Shown: positions 1 to 7,487 of the stretch, piece by piece | How the letters are laid out: the number at the start of each line of letters is the position of its first letter | How positions within the stretch are numbered: the first letter of the stretch is position 1 | From: Deltaproteobacteria bacterium UBA6967 | GTDB lineage: Bacteria > SAR324 > NAC60-12 | Assembly: GCA_002450295.1 (NCBI GenBank) | Contig: DJYX01000117.1 | Span: forward strand, 1-7,628 | Reading direction: 5' to 3' | DNA: 7,628 bases | The notes under the pieces: generated by a model | Database searches by the model: none | What the model saw: the letters and a program-made list of their open reading frames with translations, nothing else | What the model was told of the DNA's origin: nothing | Translations under genes and position numbers: made by a program

Positions 1-363
1 CAGTTCATGCCGAATCACTTCAACGAATGGATTCACATGCTTCATCGCTTCTTCGCTGTTTTTGGTGGAACTTGGCTAATGTTCATGGCTTGGCAACTGC
101 GCAAAGGCTCACCTCTACCCGGAATTCGTTATGTAGGCTCTGCAATTTTGCTATTGATTCCATTGGAGGTCTCAGTAGGTGTAGTCAATGCGCTCTACCG
201 GATTCCCGTTCCTGTTTCTGCTCTCCATACTGCTGTTGCGGCGACTCTGGTTGGCTTAATAGCATATGCGCTTAGTGAATCTGTACTCTTGTCCAGTGAC
301 AGTGAATCTGCTTCGACAGAACAAATGACCGCACGTCCAGCTAGAGCCGGAGTCGCCGCATGA
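1..363 (+). CDS. ctaA: Heme A synthase (COX15/CtaA family), C-terminal part, 5' end outside window
   Basis: COX15/CtaA converts heme O to heme A in the cytoplasmic membrane for aa3-type cytochrome oxidases. The frame is open to the first base of the window, so the gene begins upstream; the ATG at 7 is probably internal. About 120 residues remain, the last third of a family usually about 300 or more residues long. Seen: a 'MLHR' motif with its His at codon 43-45 and an 'ALHT' motif with its His at codon 226-228, 61 residues apart. That spacing matches the second heme-ligand His pair of Bacillus CtaA as I remember it. Three hydrophobic segments follow the family pattern, including the 'PVPVSALH' turn before the last helix. 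The polar tail of about 28 residues (Ser/Ala/Glu-rich) is unremarkable. The stop overlaps the next start by 4 bp (ATGA), which suggests translational coupling to the DUF420 gene. Confidence 0.82.
   Translation, partial: QFMPNHFNEWIHMLHRFFAVFGGTWLMFMAWQLRKGSPLPGIRYVGSAILLLIPLEVSVGVVNALYRIPVPVSALHTAVAATLVGLIAYALSESVLLSSDSESASTEQMTARPARAGVAA
349..352 (+). promoter_or_regulatory. Shine-Dalgarno GGAG for the DUF420 gene
   Basis: GGAG lies 7 nt before the ATG at 360, inside the end of the ctaA coding region. It supports that ATG as the real start. It is the only plus-strand gene in this window with a clear Shine-Dalgarno match. Confidence 0.45.
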
Positions 364-905
364 ATACGCTACCTTTTTCAAACCGTACAGCCATTAGTGC
401 AATTATCACCGTCAGTACTCTCGTTTTCCTCTTTTTGTTGTGGTTGCTCTATTTCAAGGAGAGTAGTGGCACTGAGACAGAAATGGATTTGAGCTTCATG
501 CCTGCGCTCAATGCGCTGCTGAATTCAGCTTGTGCGCTCTTTCTAGCTCTGGGAGTCATTGCGATCAAGCAAGGAGACAAGGAGCGTCATTGGCGAATGA
601 TGCTGACCGCACTAGGATTTTCTGCAGTTTTCCTGGTTTCCTACTTGGTCTATCACCATTTTCAAGGAGACACTCCCTTCGAAGGTTCTGGCTTTATCAG
701 ACCAATTTATTTCTTCATCTTAATCAGCCACATTGTTCTTTCAGCAGTCATGCTGCCCATGATTTTCACAACTCTCTATTTTGCTGCCACAAAAAACTTC
801 ACTTCTCACCGCCGACTGGCAAGATACACATTCCCGGTCTGGATGTATGTTTCGGTTACTGGGGTTTTGGTGTACCTGATTCTTTATCATTGGCCCACCG
901 CTTAA
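360..905 (+). CDS. DUF420 membrane protein (CtaM/YozB type), cytochrome oxidase biogenesis
   Basis: This 181-residue integral membrane protein has about five predicted transmembrane helices (roughly residues 13-31, 48-70, 79-99, 115-141 and 156-176). It carries the DUF420 pattern: 'LNALLN' in the second helix, His77 ahead of the third, 'VSYLVYHH' (His99, His100), 'IYFFILISHI' (His124), 'SHRRLARYTFPVWMYVS' starting near residue 149, and 'TGVLVYLILY' at the end. The family includes Staphylococcus CtaM, which is needed for a functional aa3-type quinol oxidase. The biochemical step is not settled; the conserved histidines suggest metal or heme handling. The start overlaps the heme A synthase stop and has a GGAG 7 nt upstream. 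The pairing with ctaA supports a role in heme-copper oxidase assembly. I am sure of the family and less sure of the mechanism. Confidence 0.85.
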   Translation: MNTLPFSNRTAISAIITVSTLVFLFLLWLLYFKESSGTETEMDLSFMPALNALLNSACALFLALGVIAIKQGDKERHWRMMLTALGFSAVFLVSYLVYHHFQGDTPFEGSGFIRPIYFFILISHIVLSAVMLPMIFTTLYFAATKNFTSHRRLARYTFPVWMYVSVTGVLVYLILYHWPTA

Positions 906-914
906 ATAACTACG

Positions 915-2174
915 ATGGCTCCATCTGAGCCATCACCTGTCGAAGTCGTCAAAAAGTCTTCCAATCTAATGCCCAAACGCGATCGCGGCCCGGTTTTTAC
1001 CCCTCTTGAATTCCGTAGTATTCTCAGCCTCAGCAGCATCATGTTTTTTCGGATGTTCGGGCTCTTTCTTGTACTTCCGGTCTTCAGTCTATTGGCTCAA
1101 GAGTTGGATGGTGCCACTCCATTGTTGATCGGACTGGCCTTTGGCGGGTACGGGTTGACTCAAGCCTTGCTGCAAATTCCATTTGGGATTTGGAGTGATC
1201 GCATAGGCAGGAAACCAGTCATCATGGTGGGTCTTTTCTTGTTCATTATCGGCAGTCTGATTGCAGCTTTTGCTGACAATATTTATTTGATGATTGTAGC
1301 TCGCTTGCTTCAAGGGGCTGGGGCCATCAGTTCTGCGGTCTTTGCCTTGATTGCAGATCTGACGAGACCGGAAGTGCGTACTAGGGCGAACGCTGGCATC
1401 GGTGCAAGCATTGGAATGGCTTTCGGTGGAGCTTTTTTTATTGCCCCCTTCTTAGGTGGTTTTGCAGGATTATCTGGGATTTTTGGCCTCATTACCCTAA
1501 TGGCAACAGTTGGTTTGATGATCCTTTGGCGATTTGTTCCTGAACCAGAAAATCAATCTAGGACACCAAATACTCCAACCCTGGAAATGATCAAATCTGT
1601 ATTGGTCTTGCCTTCGATTCGTACAATTGACTTCGGGGCATTTGTTTGTAGTACGGGTCTCTCAGCTGTTTTTTTCATGATTCCAATCCAACTTGCAGAG
1701 CAAGGTTGGATAAGCTCTGAGCTGTGGCAAATTTATCTTCCGATGCTGTTGAGTGGAGGTTTGATCATGGTCGGAGCAGCGATTGTAGCAGAGACTAAAA
1801 ATCGCTTTCGTGAAGTGATGTTTCTGGGAGTTGGTTTTTTAATAGCCTCTGTTTTCTGTTTGGCTTTTTTTCATGAGTTTCAAGACAATTTCTTACTGAT
1901 TGCAGGACTCTTCTTGTTCTTCATGGGCTTTAATGTTTTTGAGCCACTGTTCCCATCACTCGTTACTCGGCTGACAAACCCAACAACCAAAGGCACTGCT
2001 AGTGGTGTTTACAATTTTTGTCAGTTTGTCGGTCATTTTGCGGGAGCAGCAATTGCTGGAATCTTCTACTCCACAAATTTACTTTTTCTGCTGGGTTTGC
2101 TCCTGATGATCAATCTGGGTTTCCTGTTTCTTCTCTACAAAGACTTCCAGAATCCTGCACCCCGTCAGAAATAA
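915..2174 (+). CDS. MFS transporter, YajR-like, lacking the C-terminal YAM domain
   Basis: This 419-residue major facilitator superfamily protein has about 12 predicted transmembrane helices between residues 37 and 408. MFS motif A is clear at residues 91-101 (GIWSDRIGRKP, the loop between helices 2 and 3), and 'RLLQGAGA' in helix 4 is at 130-137. The 'RMFGLFLVLPVFSLLAQEL' stretch after residue 45 and 'TASGVYNFCQFVGHFAGAAI' near residues 361-380 are typical of the YajR group of proton-coupled drug/solute exporters. Family members such as E. coli YajR usually carry an extra soluble domain after helix 12. Here the protein stops about 12 residues after the helix, so that domain is absent. The substrate is unknown. 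The start follows the DUF420 stop by only 9 bp, so cotranscription is likely. The ATG at 915 has no Shine-Dalgarno; Met19 (ATG at 969) is an alternative start that would remove only a polar leader. Confidence 0.82.
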   Translation: MAPSEPSPVEVVKKSSNLMPKRDRGPVFTPLEFRSILSLSSIMFFRMFGLFLVLPVFSLLAQELDGATPLLIGLAFGGYGLTQALLQIPFGIWSDRIGRKPVIMVGLFLFIIGSLIAAFADNIYLMIVARLLQGAGAISSAVFALIADLTRPEVRTRANAGIGASIGMAFGGAFFIAPFLGGFAGLSGIFGLITLMATVGLMILWRFVPEPENQSRTPNTPTLEMIKSVLVLPSIRTIDFGAFVCSTGLSAVFFMIPIQLAEQGWISSELWQIYLPMLLSGGLIMVGAAIVAETKNRFREVMFLGVGFLIASVFCLAFFHEFQDNFLLIAGLFLFFMGFNVFEPLFPSLVTRLTNPTTKGTASGVYNFCQFVGHFAGAAIAGIFYSTNLLFLLGLLLMINLGFLFLLYKDFQNPAPRQK

Positions 2175-2303
2175 ACTCTGGAGAAAAGACGGTTTGAATT
2201 AGAGTTAATTTGTCTTTGCGAAATAAGGGGGCGAATTTAGGAATCGTACGGGGCTTCTGGCAAACAAGGCGATAGGGTAGCTGAAGTTCGATCCCAGTAG
2301 ACC

Positions 2304-2335
2304 AAACTGCCAACTCTGTTCAGTTAGTGGGGCAG
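2304..2335 (-). terminator. Possible terminator of the minus-strand 211-residue gene
   Basis: On the minus strand, 7 nt after the TGA, a bulged hairpin can form. CTGCC pairs with GGCAG (plus positions 2331-2335 and 2307-2311), and inside it AACT pairs with AGTT around a 6-nt loop, with five unpaired bases on one side. Only three Ts follow (2304-2306). The position suits a terminator between these two converging genes, but the bulge and the short T-run make it weak. Confidence 0.28.
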
Positions 2336-2341
2336 GGTAAT

Positions 2342-2977
2342 TCAGGCGTTTGCAGGTTGAGGATTAGTCGAAGAAGGCGCTGCAGAATCTTGGGAAGGCG
2401 CTGCAGTTTTCGCGGTTGCTGTCGCCATTGCGTCCTGATTACTTTCGGGAGTTGCTGGCTGGGTTTGTTGTGAAGTCGAAGGAGGGCTACTGACTAACGA
2501 AGGCTGCACTCCACCCTTGTTGCCATACGTCTGTACTTTACGGCTTGGATCGATCAATTCAACAAATTGTGGTTGTCTCAACAATTCAAAAAGCTTCAAA
2601 CTCGCTTGTCCATCCGTAAGTTTATCTTCAATTCTATCGATTAACTCCTCAGCATTCTTTACGTTCAATGATTTGACTTCAGGAATCCGCAGCAGCAGAG
2701 CTTTTTCGTGATCATTCATCTGAGCAACCTGCTTCTCAAGCCCTTGAATAAAACCCTGAATCGCAGGCTCAGGTAAGTTGTCATGCCGAGCGTTCAAATT
2801 TTCCAGCCTAGAAACAATCTTCAGATAAGCCGACATGTCCTGTAGTTGTGCCGATTTTGGAGTTCCCCCCAAGGCATTTATTGCACCCGTTTTAGGAACA
2901 GCAACATTTTCGACTTTTGAATTCTTGGAAGCTTTCTGCTCTCCATTTCCGCTGACGACTGACTGTTTAACTTGCAT
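2342..2977 (-). CDS. Uncharacterised soluble protein with helical core and disordered A/P/S/T/Q tail
   Basis: I do not recognise this 211-residue protein. There is no signal peptide or membrane segment, so it is probably cytoplasmic. Residues 1-45 are polar and likely flexible. Residues 46-142 form a compact, mostly helical region with regular heptad-like hydrophobics (for example 'YLKIVSRLENL', 'IQGFIQGLEKQV', 'AEELIDRIEDKL', 'LFELLRQPQFVELI'). Residues 150-211 are low complexity, rich in Pro, Ser, Thr, Gln and Ala, typical of a disordered tail. A folded, coding-like core with a biased tail argues that it is a real gene rather than an antisense shadow, and the opposite strand offers nothing family-like. 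The start ATG has only a weak purine-rich upstream stretch (TTGAG). It is transcribed divergently from the 917-residue gene, so the two may share regulation. No function can be assigned. Confidence 0.62.
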   Translation of the reverse strand: MQVKQSVVSGNGEQKASKNSKVENVAVPKTGAINALGGTPKSAQLQDMSAYLKIVSRLENLNARHDNLPEPAIQGFIQGLEKQVAQMNDHEKALLLRIPEVKSLNVKNAEELIDRIEDKLTDGQASLKLFELLRQPQFVELIDPSRKVQTYGNKGGVQPSLVSSPPSTSQQTQPATPESNQDAMATATAKTAAPSQDSAAPSSTNPQPANA

Positions 2978-3167
2978 CTCAACTCAATGCCAAATGTTTG
3001 AAACGTCTACTTGGATTAAACTTTTGAGATTCAAATCCTGCGCCAGTAGGCTGGGATCTCAAGGGCTTAAATGGTGCAGAGCGTGTTCATTTCATTCCTC
3101 GTCGTTCATTCGAAAGCTCTTGGCTCTTTTCCAGTACATATGCTACCGTCAGTGAAATTTCTGCTCT

Positions 3168-3187
3168 AGCCGGCAGTTTGCCGGTTT
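3168..3187 (+). repeat. Hairpin CCGGCA-GTT-TGCCGG upstream of the 917-residue gene
   Basis: A perfect 6-bp inverted repeat has arms at 3170-3175 and 3179-3184 and a 3-nt loop GTT. It can be extended by a G-T and an A-T pair (G3169, A3168) and is followed by TTT (3185-3187). It sits 31 bp before the ATG of the large gene. It could be an operator, a leader hairpin/attenuator, or a weak terminator-like element. The same arm sequences recur in the hairpin after the gene. Confidence 0.5.
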
Positions 3188-3215
3188 CTGTACCGCCTCA
3201 ATCAATTTTTACGAC

Positions 3216-5969
3216 ATGACCACAGAAGAAATCAATCAGGAAAATCAGGATCAAGATCCGCAAGAACTCCTGCAACGAATGGAAGAAACTGCCTGGCGTC
3301 AGGGACAGCCCAGACTAGAATTTTTCTTCTCATATCTGATGGTTGAGATCAAATTCCCCAACAACAATGATGATTCAACTTGGGAATTGAACACTCGGGG
3401 CCTGGACATTGATGCTCTCAAAAAAGCACTCCAGAGAGAGCAGGATATGATGCAGCAGGTCCTGCAAAATGATTCCTTCCCCTGGGTGAAGTTCGGAATA
3501 GAGACCAAACTTGTCAACGCTGCTGAAGTTCAAGAATACCCCTACAATTTTGCAGATCTGATCTTCGTGAGCTTGTCACTCCCAGCTTGGGTGATGCCAC
3601 CTCAACGACCAAAACTTCTAGCAAAGCTGAGAAATATCCTCGTGCTTTATCGAAACAACAATCCGGATGCGATCATTGTCTCGATAACGAAACACGCACC
3701 ATTTCGACTCAAAGATCGTCTCTCCTACCAATGGGGAGAACTCAGTCGTGAATTGGGAGGCATTGGAAACAAAGGGGCCATTACTCGTCTTGTTGCGCAG
3801 CAACTGGCTTCCACAAGTATTCTGCAGACTTACCTGGACGGAGAGCACACCACCCAAAAGATTCGGAATCAGACGCGGATACAAGACCTTCAAAACCATT
3901 TGGAGTCCTTGCAATACGGTCAAACCAGTATGAGATTGATCGTTTGCATCGAAAACCAGCTACATGATACTTACGCCAAGCGCGTGAATGCAGTACTGAG
4001 GAATAATAAATTTAGTAAATTCATGGTGATCAAAGAATCTGCATTGAAGCCCGAGGTATTGCGGAAATGCGACTTCATGATCCTGCTAGGCTTTGAGGCC
4101 TCTGAAGAGTTGAAGAAAACCAAGGAGTATCAGCAACGACAAAAACGCATCTACGAAGTGGATCTTGATCATCCGAAGGGATTACCAGACGTTCCGGTTC
4201 GTTATGAAAACATGATCAACAAGCTGGAAAAGCGTTACCTAGAACTTAGAGAGCTCCTAAAGGAGGAGCGCTACAGTGAATACTTCCAGCTAATCTTTCA
4301 AAAGTATGAGTCTTATCAGGATATTGCTGCAAATCAGTACGAGATTGATCAGGAGCTAACCAAAATAGAAGCTTTCGGTCGCAAACTCGCCAAGGGCTAC
4401 TTTAATCTTATTGAGTCAATCCTGTTGCTGGGCACGAGGCGGGCTCATGTGGTCACCCGCTTCGGTGGCATCATGCTACAAATGACCCGGTACCTTGTTG
4501 TAGACGACTTCTCACCTGACATAATTGACCATCTGGCAAAAAAAGGCTTCCCACGACACCAGCTGACCTACATGAATTCTTTCGATTTTCTTCAGGCGTT
4601 CTTGAAGCATAAATTAGAGAATCCCAAGTTGGCAAACGCTCCTACGGAAGCAGCCTACATGCATTTTCTTCAAAACGCCCAATTCTTCAGAAAATTTGAG
4701 GTCGTCTTCATTAACGGATGGAATCTAGAGGAAAGTGGGGATTTGGTTATCAAACTCCGAACTTGTGCTGTAGCAGATGACGAGAATCACAATCCTACGC
4801 CAACGGTCAGTTCGGAAAACATGCACACCCTTCTCTCTACCCCAAAAGATAAGCTTCTCAGAATGATTCTGCCGGATAAAGAAGGCAAGGAAACGGATAA
4901 AGATCGTGAGAAGGAAGAAACCTTACTCAATACTCTGAATAGCACCCTTGCACTGACAGAATTGGCTCCACTAGCAAAAATGATGGCAAAAAAGAAAAGC
5001 TACTCGTTTAAAGTTAAGTCTCTGAATGACCAAGAAAGCAAACTCCTCGAGGAAATGAGGTCAGATGAAACTTTTGAGGATGAAAAAGCACTCGCAGAGA
5101 ACAACTATGGTCAGGAGTTGTCAGGGGCCATCACGGCGAAGAGTGTGCCTTCTTCCAGACTACAGAAAACTGATAAAGCTCAGGAAGAAGAAGAAGTTAT
5201 CAGAAAACTAAATCCAGAAGAGGAACTCTTTGGTTCGATTATTAAGTACCGGCTCAATTCTCTAAAAATTCATAGCTTCGCTTGTGGAATTCGCTGGTTA
5301 GCAATGCTGGAGAACAGGAAAGTCATTTCATTCCTGAAGACTCAGCCAAAAGCACAGGATATGTCCTTGGAAGAATTGCTCGAATTCGGCCGAGTGTGTA
5401 TTGTCAGTGAGGACAAACCTGTTGGAGAAGCTGGTATCCGAGCCGCGCTCAGTGTTGGCGATTTTCCAGAGCGGCTGGTTTACATGCGAACTCTTCCAGG
5501 CAAAAGAGAATTCGAGGCAGAAAATTTTCTACTCTACATCGTTGATTGTGAGTGCTACTTATTTGATGACATCATGCGCTTCTTGTATGCGAAAAATCTC
5601 TCCTTGGCAGCTCCTATTCCAGTATTGCTATTGATGTCGGAAAACTTCCAAAAACAGATCCAGAAAGGGGAAGATATCCTATTAGCTCACATGGCAGGCA
5701 TCGAACCCAGAGATGATCAGATCAATCCGAAGGGCTTCCCTATATCTAATCGCATTGATTCCCTGGAAGATGAGCAAAAGGTTAAGCACATCATCCGTGG
5801 AGCACTTGGCCTACCCATTGGATTCTACGAAAAATTTGAACAGAAAAAATTCGGAGGAAGCAGTTCTGCAGAAGGTGGCACCGTAAGCGCACCCAATTCC
5901 AAAGAGGTCTCCGAGGAAGCTATCCAAGAAGAAATGAAAGACATGGACTGGTCCAAATTCCCACTTTAA
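3216..5969 (+). CDS. Uncharacterised 917-residue soluble protein with repeated degenerate receiver-like modules
   Basis: I do not recognise this gene. The protein is hydrophilic, with no signal peptide or membrane helix. Up to four segments read like worn-down CheY-type receiver (alpha/beta) units. The first spans about 90-160 ('ADLIFVSLSLPAW', then 'DAIIVSITKHA'). The second spans about 239-320 ('MRLIVCIENQL', then 'CDFMILLGF'). The third spans about 425-515 ('RYLVVDDFSPD', then 'FEVVFINGW'). The fourth spans about 726-830 ('RVCIVSEDKP', 'LLYIVDCEC', 'PVLLLMSEN'). In this reading the phospho-acceptor Asp is Ser119 in the first, Asn500 in the third, and possibly still Asp777 in the fourth. 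Acidic pairs remain at Asp430/Asp431 and Glu732/Asp733. Between them lie a helical region (about 330-400), a Lys/Glu-rich linker (about 550-670) and a Ser/Gly-rich acidic tail (from about 880). The module reading is inference; the open frame and soluble character are seen directly. A scaffold or signalling adaptor role is possible. No Shine-Dalgarno precedes the ATG. Confidence 0.72.
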   Translation: MTTEEINQENQDQDPQELLQRMEETAWRQGQPRLEFFFSYLMVEIKFPNNNDDSTWELNTRGLDIDALKKALQREQDMMQQVLQNDSFPWVKFGIETKLVNAAEVQEYPYNFADLIFVSLSLPAWVMPPQRPKLLAKLRNILVLYRNNNPDAIIVSITKHAPFRLKDRLSYQWGELSRELGGIGNKGAITRLVAQQLASTSILQTYLDGEHTTQKIRNQTRIQDLQNHLESLQYGQTSMRLIVCIENQLHDTYAKRVNAVLRNNKFSKFMVIKESALKPEVLRKCDFMILLGFEASEELKKTKEYQQRQKRIYEVDLDHPKGLPDVPVRYENMINKLEKRYLELRELLKEERYSEYFQLIFQKYESYQDIAANQYEIDQELTKIEAFGRKLAKGYFNLIESILLLGTRRAHVVTRFGGIMLQMTRYLVVDDFSPDIIDHLAKKGFPRHQLTYMNSFDFLQAFLKHKLENPKLANAPTEAAYMHFLQNAQFFRKFEVVFINGWNLEESGDLVIKLRTCAVADDENHNPTPTVSSENMHTLLSTPKDKLLRMILPDKEGKETDKDREKEETLLNTLNSTLALTELAPLAKMMAKKKSYSFKVKSLNDQESKLLEEMRSDETFEDEKALAENNYGQELSGAITAKSVPSSRLQKTDKAQEEEEVIRKLNPEEELFGSIIKYRLNSLKIHSFACGIRWLAMLENRKVISFLKTQPKAQDMSLEELLEFGRVCIVSEDKPVGEAGIRAALSVGDFPERLVYMRTLPGKREFEAENFLLYIVDCECYLFDDIMRFLYAKNLSLAAPIPVLLLMSENFQKQIQKGEDILLAHMAGIEPRDDQINPKGFPISNRIDSLEDEQKVKHIIRGALGLPIGFYEKFEQKKFGGSSSAEGGTVSAPNSKEVSEEAIQEEMKDMDWSKFPL

Positions 5970-5974
5970 GAATC

Positions 5975-6004
5975 TGCCGGATTTCTCTGTAAAACCGGCA
6001 TTTT
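5975..6004 (+). terminator. Terminator-like hairpin directly before trkH
   Basis: TGCCGG (5975-5980) pairs with CCGGCA (5995-6000). After one A-A mismatch, TTT (5982-5984) pairs with AAA (5991-5993), closing a 6-nt loop CTCTGT. Four Ts follow (6001-6004), then G and the trkH ATG at 6006. It has the form of a rho-independent terminator for the 917-residue gene, whose stop is 6 bp upstream. Its contact with the trkH start codon also allows a regulatory role. The short T-run lowers confidence. Confidence 0.55.
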
Positions 6005-6005
6005 G

Positions 6006-7472
6006 ATGAAGTTCAGTCCGACCCTCCAGAGTATCGGCGCCCTGCAGCTAATGCTGGCTGCAGTCCTACTCATTCCTCTCCTAATATCCCTGCTATACGA
6101 CGAAAATGACACACTAGCGATCCTAGCTGCAATTGGTATTGCAGTTTTGATCGGTGGTCCTTTGTGGTGGTTTAATCGCCAATCACGCAATTTACAATTC
6201 CGAGACACGGTGCTGATTGTAACTCTAGGTTGGTTCAGTATCTGTCTAGTCGGCTGTCTACCCTTCGTTATTCACGGAAGTATTCCCAGTCTGACGGATG
6301 CCTTTTTTGAGGTCATGTCAGGACTGACAACTACAGGCTCCACAATTCTCGATGACATCGAAGCTCTCCCGCATGGGTTGCTGTTCTGGCGCTCCATGAC
6401 TCATTTTCTGGGAGGGATGGGAATGATTGGACTATATCTGTTGATTTTCTCTTACGTGGGAAGTGGAAACCTGCAGATGTACCGAATTGAGTCAGCCCCT
6501 GGTCAAGGGGGAACTGGTGATAAAATGCTTCCGAACGTACGGTTAACGATGAAGTGGCTTTGGGGTATTTATCTACTTTTGAATGGAGTATGTGCGATTT
6601 TGCTCTGGTTCGGGGGGCTCTCTTGGTTTGATGCCGTCTGCCACGCCTTCAGCGCCGTAGCTACAGGAGGCTATTCAACATTGAATACCAGCGCAGGTGG
6701 GTTTGGAAGTGCTTACGTTGAATGGATTTTGTGCCTCTTCATGTTTTTGGGAGGAATGGATTTTGTCCTTCACTACCAAGCTCTCAAAGGCAATTATCAG
6801 TCCTTAGTCAAAAGCACTGAACTCAAGGCTTATCTGATGATTTGCTTTGTCCTTGGGATTGGAGTGTCCGGGCTACTTTGGCTCAACGGAACAAACTCAA
6901 ATCTGCTGGACGCCTTGCGCTACGGATTCTTTCAGGTGCTTTCCCTACTCACAACGACAGGGTATACCACAACAGACTACGAACTGTGGCCACAGGCGGC
7001 ACAGATGTTATTGTTTTTCTGCCTGTTCATTGGTGCTTGTTCCGGATCAACAACAAGCGGAATCCGCATCGTCCATCTTGTGCTGTTGATTCGATTCTTG
7101 GAGCGCTTGCTTCATCGGATGGCCAGACCACACGCGGTTCAGTCAATCTTGATTGATGGCAAACCGGTTGAAATGTCGGTGGTAAGTGGTGTGCTGGGGT
7201 TCATCGTTCTGCAGATGCATGCCGTTGTCATCGGAGGAGTTTTTCTGAGTATTCTTTCACCAGAGATGGATTGGTGGTCTGGTCTCAATATGATGATGGC
7301 TTCGCTCTGGAACATCGGACCAGCTTTTGGAGATGTCGGGCCGACTGAGAACTATGCCCATGTCTCTGACGCTGGAACTTGGTTTCTTTCGCTGATGATG
7401 TTGGCGGGACGACTTGATATCATAACGGTCTTGATCCTTTTCTCACCTGCTTTCTGGAGAAGTCACCGGTGA
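6006..7472 (+). CDS. trkH: Trk-type potassium uptake protein, TrkH family
   Basis: This is the potassium-conducting membrane subunit of the Trk system, 488 residues from this ATG, close to the usual TrkH length. All four pore-loop repeats are visible: TTTGS (108-112), ATGGY (219-223), TTTGY (316-320) and NIGPA (436-440), each with its selectivity-filter glycine. Supporting signatures are 'HFLGGMGMIGL' after the first pore loop, 'GACSGSTTSGIR' at about 343-354, and the closing 'AGRLDIITVLILFSPAFWR', where most relatives have GRLE. A TTG at 6003 extends the frame by one codon, but the ATG gives the standard TrkH N-terminus leading straight into helix 1. TrkH normally needs the cytoplasmic NAD/ATP-binding regulator TrkA, which is not in this window. 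The start directly abuts a terminator-like hairpin and there is no Shine-Dalgarno, so trkH probably has its own promoter or unusual initiation. Confidence 0.93.
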   Translation: MKFSPTLQSIGALQLMLAAVLLIPLLISLLYDENDTLAILAAIGIAVLIGGPLWWFNRQSRNLQFRDTVLIVTLGWFSICLVGCLPFVIHGSIPSLTDAFFEVMSGLTTTGSTILDDIEALPHGLLFWRSMTHFLGGMGMIGLYLLIFSYVGSGNLQMYRIESAPGQGGTGDKMLPNVRLTMKWLWGIYLLLNGVCAILLWFGGLSWFDAVCHAFSAVATGGYSTLNTSAGGFGSAYVEWILCLFMFLGGMDFVLHYQALKGNYQSLVKSTELKAYLMICFVLGIGVSGLLWLNGTNSNLLDALRYGFFQVLSLLTTTGYTTTDYELWPQAAQMLLFFCLFIGACSGSTTSGIRIVHLVLLIRFLERLLHRMARPHAVQSILIDGKPVEMSVVSGVLGFIVLQMHAVVIGGVFLSILSPEMDWWSGLNMMMASLWNIGPAFGDVGPTENYAHVSDAGTWFLSLMMLAGRLDIITVLILFSPAFWRSHR

Positions 7473-7487
7473 TTCCGTTCACCCTGC

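Noticed and set aside
2175..2220. Inverted repeats AACTCT/AGAGTT and AAAGAC/GTCTTT after the MFS gene as a terminator
   Set aside because: The loops are about 20 nt or more, the two pairings interlock and exclude each other, and no T-run follows either stem.
2110..2313. Minus-strand open frame of 67 codons between the MFS gene and the 211-residue gene
   Set aside because: A third of it is antisense to the end of the MFS gene and its product has no recognisable domain.
3120..3144. TTGGCT and TATGCT as a promoter for the 917-residue gene
   Set aside because: The spacer is only about 13-14 nt, too short for a sigma70 promoter; a 17-nt spacer gives no -10-like sequence.
2835..3155. Plus-strand open frame of 106 codons running from inside the minus-strand gene into the intergenic region
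   Set aside because: It overlaps the start of the 211-residue gene in antisense. Its Cys/Ser/Phe-rich product looks like a shadow translation and shows no family features.
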